A DNA stretch of 64,000 bases from Prochlorococcus marinus XMU1408 (GCF_003208055.1 NZ_QJUE01000001.1:1-64000); one strand, 5' to 3'; positions 31,219-40,795 are shown, numbered from the stretch's first letter. The notes: generated by a model from the sequence alone, not told the origin. Translations and numbers: made by a program.

Positions 31219-31629
31219 TTAAGCTGGTTGCCAAGAATAATCTTCATTTAAACGTTGTTTCGACTTTTTTAGACTTTCATTATTTTTTGGTTGAGCCCAT
31301 TTTAGAAGTCGAAGAGCCAAACGAATATCTCCTTCAGTCCATGCTCTTATGGCCATTGAACGTCTTGGATCGTAAAAACGTTGTTTTCTATACCATTCAA
31401 AAGCATCATTGTCTGTTTTGCTTCCATTGCATGAAAGGCAAGCAGGTACACAATTTTCAGTGATGCTTAATCCACCTTTACTTCTTGGTAAAACGTGATC
31501 AATTGATTCTGAATTTTTCCCACAATATATACAGCTTTTACCAGTGAACTCATGCAATGACCTACGCCATCTTCGGTCACTTAACTTTGGGCATAGATCT
31601 TCTAAGAAAACCGCATCCCTGTTGTGCAT
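31219..31629 (-). CDS. HNH endonuclease family protein
   Basis: A 136-residue nuclease-like protein. The HNH fold is clear: CIYCGKN, SIDHVLPRSKGG, then ENCVPACLSCNGSKTD, giving two CxxC zinc pairs and the DH catalytic dyad, with the final HNH asparagine in NGSK. The C-terminus is basic (WAQPKNNESLKKSKQR). It stands alone, with no modification methylase or intron nearby, and is conserved at this locus in picocyanobacteria, so it is probably a house nuclease and not a mobile homing enzyme. Its substrate is unknown. Confidence 0.88.
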   Translation of the reverse strand: MHNRDAVFLEDLCPKLSDRRWRRSLHEFTGKSCIYCGKNSESIDHVLPRSKGGLSITENCVPACLSCNGSKTDNDAFEWYRKQRFYDPRRSMAIRAWTEGDIRLALRLLKWAQPKNNESLKKSKQRLNEDYSWQPA

Positions 31630-31760
31630 ACGTTTTAATTATCTGCATGAATTCTGCCTTGATAAAGGCATTAGTCAATGTATCGAAAATTGCATTTTTG
31701 ATTTTTACAAGATTATTTTATTTTTTTGATCCTTTTCTCTCATTGATTCAATGTTCTTAA

Positions 31761-32168
31761 TTAATAATTATAACGATCTAAATTCATTCCTTTAGGTGTT
31801 TTTTCTATACTTTTGTCATCTTTTAATTTATCGTCATTGCTTATTGTTATCGGTGTTGAGTCACCTGTATATAGATCTCCTAAATAATTAATGCAGTCTT
31901 CATATTTTATTGGATCTTGAACTACTTCTTCAACAATAAATGAGGCAGCTTGTTTAGGTGAAGTTTTGAACAAGCCTTGTTTTTTACTTTTAATAAATTG
32001 ATAGGCTGCTTGCCAGCTTGGCTCATGTGTATTACCACCATTTCTCATAAAACAATATATATCTGCTCCGTTTGTTACTGCTGCGTTAGTTTTTGTTCCT
32101 AAAGTAGTACCACATAATAAACAAATTATTGAAATTGGTAAGAAGTTTCGCTTTATCTCAATTGGCAT
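31761..32168 (-). CDS. Conserved exported hypothetical protein
   Basis: A 135-residue protein with a signal peptide (about residues 9-29, ending TNAA). The mature part has GADIYCFMRNGGNTHEPSWQ and AAYQFIKSKKQGLFKTSPKQAA, then a C-terminal Asp/Lys-rich tail. A pair of cysteines (YCFMR and EDCINYL) could form a disulfide after export. I believe it belongs to a cyanobacterial DUF family seen across Prochlorococcus and Synechococcus, but no function is known to me. It has 131 bases to the HNH gene downstream. Confidence 0.75.
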   Translation of the reverse strand: MPIEIKRNFLPISIICLLCGTTLGTKTNAAVTNGADIYCFMRNGGNTHEPSWQAAYQFIKSKKQGLFKTSPKQAASFIVEEVVQDPIKYEDCINYLGDLYTGDSTPITISNDDKLKDDKSIEKTPKGMNLDRYNY

Positions 32169-32410
32169 GATTTTAAGAGAATTATCGATTTTAAATTATC
32201 TATTTTTTTTTCTTCTGTCTAGCTCTAGTTCGAATTAGTAGTTCTTTTTTAAAACCTATTAGCATGATTTTTGACTGTATAAAAAATCCCATTTTAGAAT
32301 TGACGAATTAATTTGTTTACTTTTGATTTCGCTTGACTTTTTTATATGACTAAAATAACTATTTTTTGATATAGTAATTAACGAAATTTTTTGTATTTAC
32401 AAATTTAATA

Positions 32411-32599
32411 ATGAATGCAGTACAAGTAAAGAAACAAGAGTTTTTAAAAGATGCAGTTTGTTTTTTTAAAAATGCTTCAGAGCATGCTGATGAAGGAAAT
32501 TTACAATCATGCGCTGCATTAATTTTAAAAGCACTTGATAAAGAGAGAATGGCTGGACGAGTTGGGCCTCAGGTCCTTCATTTAATTAAAACTAGATAA
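32411..32599 (+). CDS. Small conserved hypothetical protein
   Basis: A 62-residue, mostly helical soluble protein (MNAVQVKKQEFLKDAVCFF). The middle (HADEGNLQSCAALILKALDKERMAGRVGP) resembles a single helix-turn-helix hairpin reminiscent of TPR-like packing. It is preceded by 242 AT-rich bases that could hold its promoter and is followed by an inverted repeat at 32,635. Function unknown. The composition, with Ala, Gly, Cys and His, is unlike random AT-rich ORFs here, which supports a real gene. Confidence 0.6.
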   Translation: MNAVQVKKQEFLKDAVCFFKNASEHADEGNLQSCAALILKALDKERMAGRVGPQVLHLIKTR

Positions 32600-32634
32600 A
32601 TATCCTATCAATTGCATTAAAATATTCATTTCTT

Positions 32635-32658
32635 TTTATCTAGGATAATCTAGATAAA
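32635..32658. repeat. Perfect inverted repeat, possible bidirectional hairpin
   Basis: TTTATCTAG and CTAGATAAA (9 bp) are separated by 6 bases, 36 bases downstream of the small gene and before the convergent aminotransferase gene. It may act as a transcript 3' end for one or both genes, although no strong T-run adjoins it on the plus strand. Confidence 0.45.
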
Positions 32659-32741
32659 TTTAAAAACTTTATTTTATTTACTCGATTTGGTACGCAAAAA
32701 TCATAAACAGATATAACTTACTTTTAATTAGGTATTTATTA

Positions 32742-33893
32742 TTAGTTATTTAGTACAGAAATTGATTTAGCCAGTCCTTTACCTATCGGAGCCTTGAGTT
32801 TACCAATTTTATCTAAACTGCACTCTAAAGCTGAGATTACACTAATAATATCTCTATCATTAACAAATCCTAAATGTCCAATTCTAAAGATTTTTCCTTT
32901 TAAGTGATCTTGTCCTCCAGCAAGGAGTATATCGAAATCATTTTTTATTGATTTTCTTATAGTTTCTGCATCTACATGCTCAGGCTGAACAGCTGTTATT
33001 GCTGGGCTTCCATAACCTTCTTTTGTAAATAATTTCAAACCCATTGCTTTTATTCCTTCTTGTGTTGCTTTTTGATGACGAGCGTGACGTGTAAAAATAT
33101 TATTTAATCCTTCTTTTTGCATCATTGTTAATGATGCTTCTAACGCAAAATATAAATTTATGGCAGGAGTAAATGGATTACTATTTTTATTTATTGCTTT
33201 TAAATATTGTTTTAAATCTAAATAAAATTTTGGTAAATCTGATGAAGCATTGGCTTCCCAAGCTCTTTTGCTCATAGCAACAAAACTTAGGCCTGGTGGA
33301 ATCATATAACCTTTTTGAGAGCCGGAAGCTATTACATCAATTCCCCATTCGTCCATTGGAATATTACATGCACCAAGGCTTGTTACACAATCAGCGATAG
33401 TAATGGCTCTACTATGACTTTTTACTGCGCTATTAATTTCTTTGAGATCATTAATTACTCCTGTTGAAGTTTCTGAGTGAGTCAAAATTACAGCTTTAAT
33501 TTTCTTTTCAGTGTCTTCTTCGAGAATCATTTTAAATTCATTAGGATCTAAAGGCTGGCCCCAATCACTTTTTACGACTTTTACATTTAGCCCATATGCT
33601 TTGGCAACTTTTACCCATCTTTCTCCAAATTTCCCATTATCTCCACATATGACTTGATCACCTTTGCTTAGTGTATTTATTATTCCAGCCTCCATTGCAG
33701 CAGTCCCACTCCCAGTAATTGTTAGAACGTCCGCAGTTGTTTGGTGGAGCCATTGAAGTTGCTTAGTTGTTTTTTGAACAATTTCTTGAAACTCTCCACT
33801 CCTATGACCGATAGGATGTTTACTCATACAACTCAAAACGTTTTCTGGTACTGGCGTTGGTCCAGGAATCATTAGATTGAGTTTGTCTTGCAT
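32742..33893 (-). CDS. Serine/alanine-glyoxylate aminotransferase-like PLP enzyme
   Basis: Class V PLP aminotransferase, 383 residues. It opens MIPGPTPVPENVL and has IGHRSGEFQEI, typical of the alanine-glyoxylate/serine-pyruvate family and of soluble hydrogenase 42-kDa subunit homologues. The PLP lysine is in ASGSQKGYMIPPG, and the aspartate is in TIADCVTSLGA. In cyanobacteria this family serves photorespiratory glyoxylate-glycine conversion, but the exact donor cannot be read from sequence. It is divergent from cbiD (79 bases). Confidence 0.9.
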   Translation of the reverse strand: MQDKLNLMIPGPTPVPENVLSCMSKHPIGHRSGEFQEIVQKTTKQLQWLHQTTADVLTITGSGTAAMEAGIINTLSKGDQVICGDNGKFGERWVKVAKAYGLNVKVVKSDWGQPLDPNEFKMILEEDTEKKIKAVILTHSETSTGVINDLKEINSAVKSHSRAITIADCVTSLGACNIPMDEWGIDVIASGSQKGYMIPPGLSFVAMSKRAWEANASSDLPKFYLDLKQYLKAINKNSNPFTPAINLYFALEASLTMMQKEGLNNIFTRHARHQKATQEGIKAMGLKLFTKEGYGSPAITAVQPEHVDAETIRKSIKNDFDILLAGGQDHLKGKIFRIGHLGFVNDRDIISVISALECSLDKIGKLKAPIGKGLAKSISVLNN

Positions 33894-33972
33894 GTACTTA
33901 TTTAGTTCTAGATTATTATTATTTTAAAAAATTATTTAGGGAATTTCTTCTATCGTCAGCTCTTCGAATGAT

Positions 33973-35115
33973 TTGAATGAATTTACTCTTCCTGTGTGGG
34001 TAGTTGCGGCTGCGAAGTCTGCAATGAACACGCTCCTTGGGAATAAATTTAAAGATATTGAGAAAATTTATTTGCCAAATAAACAAGGGTCAATTGAGGT
34101 GCCTATCTGTTCCTCTGCATTGCTTGATAATGGTGAGAGATCATTAGCCGTTAGTCATTGCCAGTCAGGTTTATCTCTTGATGTAACAAGAGGGTTAGAA
34201 ATATGGGCGTATATTAAATTCAATAAAGCTAATAAACCCTCTGGAAAGATAGTTGAAAATGGCTTTCCTGAGTGGCTGGATTTCCATGCAGGATATGGAG
34301 TAGGCAAATTTGAATCATCTGGTCTGCCATGTATATCAAAATTTGCGCTTGATTTGTTATGTATAAATCTTTATCCCTTATTACCCAAAGACTCTTCAAT
34401 CACAGTGGAAGTTGTATTACCTGAAGGCAAAGATCGTGCTTTAAAGACCAGTAATAAAGCTTTTGGAGTTGTTGATGGATTATCACTTATTGGTACACAG
34501 GCTGAGGTTCAAATTAGTGCTTCTCCTGAACAGTTGAAAAATTGTATAGAGATTTTGCATCACAAATGTTCTAAAGCCTCATTTGATGGATGTTTGACAT
34601 TTGTTATTGGTGAAAATGGAATGGATTTAGCACTAAAATTTGGACTTCCAGCTGGGCAAATTATTAAAACCGGTAATTGGTTAGGCCCTCTTCTTGTTGC
34701 TGCTGCAGAAAATGGTGTGAAGAAACTTTTATTATTTGGCTATCATGGCAAATTGGTAAAATTATCTGGCGGTGTTTTTCATACCCATCATCATCTTGCA
34801 GATGGAAGACTTGAAATACTCACTTCACTTGCTGTTAGAGAAGGTATTTCTTTTGATTTGATTGAATTAATTAGTAAATCAAGTTCAGTGGAAAATGCTT
34901 TATTAGCACTTGAGTTAAATCATCCAGAGGAGGTTGCTTTGATTTGGGGAAGGATGGCAAAAGAAATTGAAATTAAAAGCTTGAAATATGTGAATCGATA
35001 TTTGTTTTCTGCCATTGAAATAGGAACTGTTTTATTTGATCGTAAAAGACAAATTCGTTGGGCTGGGTTACAAGGTTTAAAACAAATTAATTCTTTAGGG
35101 TTAATTCTTAAGTGA
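33973..35115 (+). CDS. cbiD: Cobalt-precorrin-5B C1-methyltransferase
   Basis: Anaerobic-pathway enzyme that methylates C1 of cobalt-precorrin-5B in corrin (pseudocobalamin) synthesis. The 380 residues carry the CbiD hallmarks: FTLPVWVVAAAKSAM near the N-terminus, DVTRGLEIWAYIKF, and LLLFGYHGKLVKLSGGVFHTHHHLADGR-type sequence in the second half (YHGKLVKLSGGVFHTHHH). Other cob/cbi genes are elsewhere. QueG, encoded at 9,490, is a potential corrinoid consumer. It is 69 bases upstream of guaA. Confidence 0.93.
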   Translation: MNEFTLPVWVVAAAKSAMNTLLGNKFKDIEKIYLPNKQGSIEVPICSSALLDNGERSLAVSHCQSGLSLDVTRGLEIWAYIKFNKANKPSGKIVENGFPEWLDFHAGYGVGKFESSGLPCISKFALDLLCINLYPLLPKDSSITVEVVLPEGKDRALKTSNKAFGVVDGLSLIGTQAEVQISASPEQLKNCIEILHHKCSKASFDGCLTFVIGENGMDLALKFGLPAGQIIKTGNWLGPLLVAAAENGVKKLLLFGYHGKLVKLSGGVFHTHHHLADGRLEILTSLAVREGISFDLIELISKSSSVENALLALELNHPEEVALIWGRMAKEIEIKSLKYVNRYLFSAIEIGTVLFDRKRQIRWAGLQGLKQINSLGLILK

Positions 35116-35184
35116 TCGGCATATTCCTATTCTCTTAATTAGTCTATTTGATAAGAATGTTTTACAAGGATTCATCAGGTTAAT

Positions 35185-36771
35185 ATGACTTCAATGATTT
35201 CAAAGGAAAAACGAAATCCAGCAATCGTTATTCTCGACTTTGGCTCTCAATACTCCGAATTAATTGCTCGCAGGATCAGAGAAACAGAGGTTTACTCATT
35301 AGTTATGAGTTACACAACAACTGCTCAGCAATTATCTGCTCTGAAGCCTAAAGGAATAATTCTAAGCGGGGGACCTGGGTCTGTTTATGAAGATGGTGCT
35401 CCATTTTGTGATCCAGAGCTGTTCAATTTAGGTATTCCTGTTCTTGGAGTTTGTTATGGAATGCAATTAATGGTGCATCAATTAGGAGGCTCTGTGAAAC
35501 CTGCCACGGGAAAAGCGGAATATGGAAAAGCACCGTTAGAGGTTGATGATCCAACAGCCCTATTAACTAATGTTATGAGTGGATCTACTATGTGGATGAG
35601 TCATGGAGATTCAGTTAAAAAATTACCACAAGGATTTGTCAGATTAGCCCATACTTCTAATACTTCAGAAGCGGCTATTGCATTACATGAAAAGAGTTTT
35701 TATGGAGTTCAATTTCATCCTGAAGTTGTTCATTCTACTCAAGGAATGGTTTTAATAAGAAATTTTGTATATCATATTTGTTCATGTGAGCCTGATTGGA
35801 CTACAAATTTATTTATAGATGAGGCTGTTACTCAAGTACAGCAACAAGTAGGAGACAAAAAAGTTTTATTGGCTTTATCAGGTGGAGTTGATTCATCAAC
35901 TCTTGCATTTCTATTAAATAAAGCAATTGGAAATCAATTGACATGCATGTTTATTGATCAAGGTTTTATGAGAAAGGGTGAGCCGGAATTTCTTATGTCA
36001 TTTTTTGATGAAAAGTTCAATATCAATGTTGAATACATAAATGCTAGAGAAAGATTTATTTCGAAATTAAAAGGAGTAATAGATCCTGAGCAAAAGCGTA
36101 AAATTATTGGGCGAGAATTTATTAGAGTTTTTGAAGAGGAAAGTCTTCGTTTAGGTCCATTTGATTACTTAGCTCAGGGGACGCTTTATCCTGATGTAAT
36201 TGAAAGTGCTGGAACTAATATTGATCCAAAAACAGGAGAAAGAATAGCGGTTAAAATCAAAAGTCATCATAATGTTGGAGGTTTACCAAAAGATTTACAA
36301 TTTAAATTGGTAGAACCTTTGAGACGTTTATTTAAAGATGAAGTTAGGAAAGTTGGTAAATCTCTTGGATTACCAGATGAGATTGTTCGGAGACATCCAT
36401 TTCCAGGTCCAGGATTGGCTATAAGGATTTTAGGTGAGGTTACTCATGAAAAATTAAATTGTTTAAGAGATGCCGATTTAATTGTCCGAGAAGAGGTTAA
36501 CAATGCTGGCTTGTATCACGATATTTGGCAAGCGTTTGCTGTCTTGCTTCCTGTTTACTCGGTTGGAGTAATGGGAGATCAAAGAACCTATGCATGGCCT
36601 ATTGTGCTTCGATGCGTTTCAAGCGAAGATGGAATGACGGCTGATTGGTCTCGCTTGCCATATGAAGTTTTAGAAAAAATTTCTAACCGTATAGTTAATG
36701 AAGTCGAGGGAGTTAATAGAGTTGTTTTGGATATAACAAGCAAACCTCCAGGAACTATAGAGTGGGAGTAG
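35185..36771 (+). CDS. guaA: GMP synthase (glutamine-hydrolysing)
   Basis: Converts XMP to GMP. The 528 residues hold an N-terminal class I glutamine amidotransferase (nucleophile Cys in GVCYGMQ, His in GVQFHPEV) and the ATP pyrophosphatase domain with [13 protein letters not shown]. The C-terminal dimerisation domain ends [13 protein letters not shown], the universal GuaA end. The start is ATG after a weak Shine-Dalgarno. The 198-base spacer downstream is unusually long for this part of the genome and leads to a convergent TPR gene. Confidence 0.97.
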   Translation: MTSMISKEKRNPAIVILDFGSQYSELIARRIRETEVYSLVMSYTTTAQQLSALKPKGIILSGGPGSVYEDGAPFCDPELFNLGIPVLGVCYGMQLMVHQLGGSVKPATGKAEYGKAPLEVDDPTALLTNVMSGSTMWMSHGDSVKKLPQGFVRLAHTSNTSEAAIALHEKSFYGVQFHPEVVHSTQGMVLIRNFVYHICSCEPDWTTNLFIDEAVTQVQQQVGDKKVLLALSGGVDSSTLAFLLNKAIGNQLTCMFIDQGFMRKGEPEFLMSFFDEKFNINVEYINARERFISKLKGVIDPEQKRKIIGREFIRVFEEESLRLGPFDYLAQGTLYPDVIESAGTNIDPKTGERIAVKIKSHHNVGGLPKDLQFKLVEPLRRLFKDEVRKVGKSLGLPDEIVRRHPFPGPGLAIRILGEVTHEKLNCLRDADLIVREEVNNAGLYHDIWQAFAVLLPVYSVGVMGDQRTYAWPIVLRCVSSEDGMTADWSRLPYEVLEKISNRIVNEVEGVNRVVLDITSKPPGTIEWE

Positions 36772-36870
36772 CGGAAACGTCTATTTTTTAGTGATAACTT
36801 GATTGATATAGTTTTACGTAGATTTTACATGAGAAAAATGATGCCGATATAACTAGGGTTGTGATGGGTC

Positions 36871-36881
36871 GGTTTTACGTG
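36871..36881 (+). repeat. Direct repeat GGTTTTACGTG, left copy
   Basis: The same 11 bases recur at 39,426-39,436, on the other side of the TPR-methyltransferase gene and in the same orientation; a third partial copy, GTTTTACGT, is at 36,811. Either a flanking-repeat trace of gene acquisition or a shared regulatory motif. Confidence 0.35.
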
Positions 36882-36969
36882 ATTTCTTTTTATCTTCTCT
36901 ATGGAGAAATCCTAGAAAGATGGTTTTTTCTACAAACTCAAAATCTGAAATGTTTTGAACGTAGTGAGT

Positions 36970-39285
36970 TTATAATTTTGATACCCAGAACTGATACATT
37001 CCTGCGAACGTGTTGGGATGTTTTTCTTCAAACTTTGCCCAGTTTTGTAAATTGATTTGTTTTTTATCTTCTGGGAAACATTGCTGATAAAGAGATTTAA
37101 CGGGTTGTGGCAGTAAGAATCCCAGAAACTTTAATTTATTAGAACTGAGAATATCTTGTAATTGGTTAATTGTGAATCTATGTTCTTGTGCGTGAAAGCA
37201 TAGATCACGACATTCTGACATCGTATAAAAATTACCCCAATTCCGAAGATTAGTTATTTGTTCAATTTTGCCAGAAAAAACATCTTCTCTCAAATTTTTG
37301 ATCTCTTCTTCATTTGGTTGAAGATTCTTAGTGGTTATGTACTCTCTTGCTGCAATAATATCTTGTCTTGCTAGTTCGCTATATAAACCCAATTTAAGAA
37401 AACCGTTATTTTTCAAACTATCCAATAATTCTCTCAACCCTTTTGAAGGATTATCCATATGGTGTAAAACACCTCCACATTCAATAATATCAAATTGTTC
37501 CTCTAATAAATTTACTTCTAAGAGATCCATCTCAATTAGTTCAACATTATCAATTCCAAGTTCATTTATCTTCCTTTGAGCATAAGATAAACTAGATAAA
37601 CTTAAATCTATAGCTGTGATTTGAGCGTTATTATACCTCTGTGTTTGTAAGATTTGATTACCTGTACCACATCCAGCAATGAGGATTTTTAATTGCTCCT
37701 CACCTTCATTTTTATTGATGTAGTTGGGTTTGATTTCACTATTAATTGCTTGATTAATAGATGACTTTTGACTTTCTTTATGACTTCCATATCTCCATCT
37801 AGGATATGGATTTTTTTCATATTGAGATTTTACTTTTTGAGAAATATTTTCATTAAAGGACCCTAATTTTTTGATATTTTGGGATAATTCAACTTCTTTC
37901 AAAGGTTCTATTATTTGTAATTTTATTAGTTCTTTAAAACTTTGATGAGAAGAATTAAAAGATTTTAAAGATGGTATTTGAGTAAGAAGTTTATACAGTG
38001 GCAAATAACAAGATAAAATTGAAATATTTGTTTCACTTACTTCCCCATTTTTACATTTATTGATTATTGTATTAATACATATATTTTCTTCTTCTGTTAA
38101 TGAGTAAACATATTCATTAAGAAAGCATTGTTCTCCTAAGGCAATAATAAATTGTAATTGAGAGAAACTTATTTCTTCTTTACTCTCGGCAATCCTATCG
38201 CATATATATTTTCTAACATTGGTTAGTAATTTCTCCAATCTAATATCCCTAAAAGTTATCTTTTTAAGTGCATTAATGATGACTTTTTCATTTACAAGCA
38301 TTTCTATTTTAGAAAAATCTAAATCTATTTTTTCTAGATTACTAATTATTTTATTGCTATATAAAAAGTTAAATGCATTAAATAATTCTTTATGAGTTAC
38401 ATCATTTCTCTCTAGCAAAAGATTTAATATATCTTTTAATTTTGCTTTCTTTAACTGAGATATGTCTGATTCTTTTATAAATCTAGTAATTGAGGAGTAA
38501 ATATTAGAATTTTTTGGATTGATATTAATTGTTTTAAGATAAGAATCAAATGCTCCTACTTGATCGCCAAGCTCATTCAATATGTTTCCCAGATTGTAAT
38601 GAGCATTTGCAAAATCAGGATTGAGTTCAATTGCTTTGCGGTAGGATAATTCTGCTTCTTTTAATTTGCCAAGATCTTTCAATATATTTCCTAGATTGGA
38701 ATGCGCCTGTGCGTAATTAGGATTAAGTTCAATTGCTTTGCGGTAGGATAATTCTGCTTCTTTTAATTTGCCAATATCTCTCAATATGACTCCCAGATTG
38801 TAATGAGCATCTGTGAAATCAGGATTGAGTTCAATTGCTTTGCGGTAGGATAATTCTGCTTCTTTTAATTTGCCAAGATCTTTCAATATATTTCCTAGAT
38901 TGGAATGCGCCTGTGCGTAATCAGGATTGAGTTCAATTGCTTTGCGGTAGGATAATTCTGCCTCTTTTAATTTGCCAAGATCTTTCAATACGTTTCCTAG
39001 ATTGGAATGTGCTTCTACGTAATCAGTATTAAGTTCAATTGCTTTGCGGTATAACAATTCTGCGTCTTTTAAGTTGCCAAGATTTTTTAATATGACTCCA
39101 TAATTAGAAAAAACCCTGTGATCTTTGAATCCTTGACTTATGAACTGTTGATAATATTTTGTTGCTTCTGAAACATTTCCCTGTGAATGAAACTTAAATG
39201 CTTGATTGATTATTTGTTCTTTAGAAGGTTTGGTTTTCTTATTGCGTTTCTTTTTAGATTTATGCTGATCTCCAAAACCTTTCAT
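36970..39285 (-). CDS. TPR-repeat protein with C-terminal class I methyltransferase
   Basis: A 771-residue modular protein. Residues 1-20 are Lys-rich (MKGFGDQHKSKKKRNKK). A helical module, SKEQIINQAFKFHSQGN followed by YYQQFISQGFKDHR, starts at 20; six to seven TPR units fill about 55-260. A divergent helical region (270-490) leads, via YEKNPYPRW, to an S-adenosylmethionine methyltransferase domain (about 500-771) with ILIAGCGTGNQ, AIDLS and CGGVLHHM. The N-terminal module and TPRs are shared with the proteins at 59,289, 61,427 and 63,045, which carry other enzymes. The methylated substrate is unknown; a surface glycan or protein is possible. The gene sits alone between guaA and argJ. Confidence 0.9.
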   Translation of the reverse strand: MKGFGDQHKSKKKRNKKTKPSKEQIINQAFKFHSQGNVSEATKYYQQFISQGFKDHRVFSNYGVILKNLGNLKDAELLYRKAIELNTDYVEAHSNLGNVLKDLGKLKEAELSYRKAIELNPDYAQAHSNLGNILKDLGKLKEAELSYRKAIELNPDFTDAHYNLGVILRDIGKLKEAELSYRKAIELNPNYAQAHSNLGNILKDLGKLKEAELSYRKAIELNPDFANAHYNLGNILNELGDQVGAFDSYLKTININPKNSNIYSSITRFIKESDISQLKKAKLKDILNLLLERNDVTHKELFNAFNFLYSNKIISNLEKIDLDFSKIEMLVNEKVIINALKKITFRDIRLEKLLTNVRKYICDRIAESKEEISFSQLQFIIALGEQCFLNEYVYSLTEEENICINTIINKCKNGEVSETNISILSCYLPLYKLLTQIPSLKSFNSSHQSFKELIKLQIIEPLKEVELSQNIKKLGSFNENISQKVKSQYEKNPYPRWRYGSHKESQKSSINQAINSEIKPNYINKNEGEEQLKILIAGCGTGNQILQTQRYNNAQITAIDLSLSSLSYAQRKINELGIDNVELIEMDLLEVNLLEEQFDIIECGGVLHHMDNPSKGLRELLDSLKNNGFLKLGLYSELARQDIIAAREYITTKNLQPNEEEIKNLREDVFSGKIEQITNLRNWGNFYTMSECRDLCFHAQEHRFTINQLQDILSSNKLKFLGFLLPQPVKSLYQQCFPEDKKQINLQNWAKFEEKHPNTFAGMYQFWVSKL
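38560..39070 (-). repeat. 102-bp tandem repeats encoding TPR units
   Basis: The motif TTCAATTGCTTTGCGG recurs at 38,626, 38,728, 38,830, 38,932 and 39,034, an exact 102-base (34-codon) period. The units are nearly identical at DNA level, implying recent expansion or gene conversion inside the TPR array. Confidence 0.95.
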
Positions 39286-39421
39286 CTTTAAAACCTTCAG
39301 GTCCCTACCTTAAAAGTACAGTAATATAAACACTCAACTTATTGACCATATCTTTTGTCTCTTGGTGACTTCTCTACAAAAGTATCATTGAGTTTAATTT
39401 CCCTCCTAATCCATTGGTATG

Positions 39422-39460
39422 AATGGGTTTTACGTGCCATATTTAAAGATAAAACCCGTT
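39422..39460. repeat. Inverted repeat and right copy of GGTTTTACGTG
   Basis: AATGGGTTTTA (39,422-39,432) pairs with TAAAACCCGTT (39,450-39,460) across a 17-base loop (one G-T pair). The left arm overlaps the right copy of the GGTTTTACGTG direct repeat at 39,426-39,436. It lies in the 232-base spacer between the starts of the TPR gene and the ends of argJ, where nothing else is recognised. No T-run follows. Confidence 0.4.
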
Positions 39461-39517
39461 GCTATGACTGAGGGTTTAGAAATACTCTTTTGCAATACTT
39501 TTTGGTAGTCGCAAAAT

Positions 39518-40759
39518 CTAGGTCGTGTAGTCGGCATTAATGCGAACATATTGATCAGATAAATCACAACCCCAAGCAGTAGCAGAACCTTTCCCAATAC
39601 CTATCCTTAATCTAATACTTATAAGATCATCCATCAAATATTTTCCTTGTAATCTTGCTTTCATAAAATTGCTAACTATTTGTCTATCAAAATCTAGAGG
39701 TACTCCATTAGCAAATATTTCATACGGTCCAATCCATAATGTGACATCAGACAAGTTAAAATGTTCACCCGCACATCCAAGTGCAGCGATAATTCTTCCC
39801 CAATTAGGATCTGAACCATGAACTGCGGTTTTAACTAATGAGGATGAAGCGATAGTGCGAGCTTTTAAGTGAGCATCTAAATCAGATTGAGCACCGTCAA
39901 CTTTAATCTCCAGCAAACAATTAGCACCTTCGCCATCCCTCGCAATTGATTTAGCCAAGTATTGGGCAGTCAAATGTAATCCCTCTTCAAGAGTTGATAA
40001 AAATCTTTGATCTAATTGTCTTCCGGAAGAGAAAGCTAGAAAAGTATCATTAGTACTTGTATCACCATCAACTGTGATTGCATTAAAAGATGAATTAGCA
40101 ACTCGCTTAATCATGTCAGACCATAATTCCTGATCAACACCAACATCACATGTTATATAACTCAACATTGTTGCCATTGATGGATGAATCATACCTGAAC
40201 CTTTAGCCATACCTCCGATACAAATTCGTCTTCCTCCAAGAACTGCTTCATATGCAATTTGCTTCACCTTAAGATCTGTTGTAAGGATTGCATTTGCCGC
40301 ATCCAGGTATACATTCTTCTCTAAGCTCTTGATCAAAAGATCTAAATGACTATTCACTCTCTCTAATGGTATTGGCTCACCAATGACGCCAGTAGAACAA
40401 ATCAAAACTTCTACATCAGATAAGCCCATACGTTTAGCAATTTCATGTGTGATTATTTCACTATCAATTTTCCCTCTACCACCTGTACAAGCATTTGCGT
40501 GTCCAGAATTAATTACTACAGCACGTATTTTTCCTTTCGAAACTTTAAGTCGATCAATGCATAGATCAACGCAATAAGCGCGAGCCACAGATTTAGTAAA
40601 TGTACCACTGCAACAAGAACCTTCAGGAGCATAAAGCAAAGCAAGATCTTTCTTTGCAGAAGGTTTTAACCCTGCTGAAATACCGGCTGCTAAAAAACCA
40701 TCAGGGCTGGAAATACCACCAGAAATTGGAGACCATATAGAAGATTCCATAAGACTCAA
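39518..40759 (-). CDS. argJ: Bifunctional ornithine acetyltransferase / N-acetylglutamate synthase
   Basis: Recycles acetyl groups in arginine synthesis: transfers acetyl from N-acetylornithine to glutamate. The 413-residue precursor cleaves itself at the Ala-Thr bond in HPSMATMLSY, the new N-terminal threonine being the nucleophile. AITVDGDTSTNDTF and AIARDGEGA are also diagnostic; the C-terminus ends YVRINADYTT. It is divergent from coaE (36 bases). ArgH of the same pathway is at 14,790. Confidence 0.96.
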   Translation of the reverse strand: MSLMESSIWSPISGGISSPDGFLAAGISAGLKPSAKKDLALLYAPEGSCCSGTFTKSVARAYCVDLCIDRLKVSKGKIRAVVINSGHANACTGGRGKIDSEIITHEIAKRMGLSDVEVLICSTGVIGEPIPLERVNSHLDLLIKSLEKNVYLDAANAILTTDLKVKQIAYEAVLGGRRICIGGMAKGSGMIHPSMATMLSYITCDVGVDQELWSDMIKRVANSSFNAITVDGDTSTNDTFLAFSSGRQLDQRFLSTLEEGLHLTAQYLAKSIARDGEGANCLLEIKVDGAQSDLDAHLKARTIASSSLVKTAVHGSDPNWGRIIAALGCAGEHFNLSDVTLWIGPYEIFANGVPLDFDRQIVSNFMKARLQGKYLMDDLISIRLRIGIGKGSATAWGCDLSDQYVRINADYTT

Positions 40760-40795
40760 ATTCAGAAAGGCTTTTTTGACTTACTATCAATATTA

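Noticed and set aside
32330-32365. Sigma-70 promoter TTGACT before the small gene at 32,411
   Set aside because: No -10 element at acceptable spacing in this AT-rich stretch; not distinguishable from chance.
36861-37055. 64-codon plus-strand ORF after guaA
   Set aside because: It overlaps the end of the opposing TPR-methyltransferase gene by 86 bases and its second half is the mirror of that coding sequence. No domain or convincing ribosome-binding site.
38560-39070. Regular direct repeats as a CRISPR array
   Set aside because: The 102-base period is continuous coding sequence for 34-residue TPR units; there are no variable spacers.
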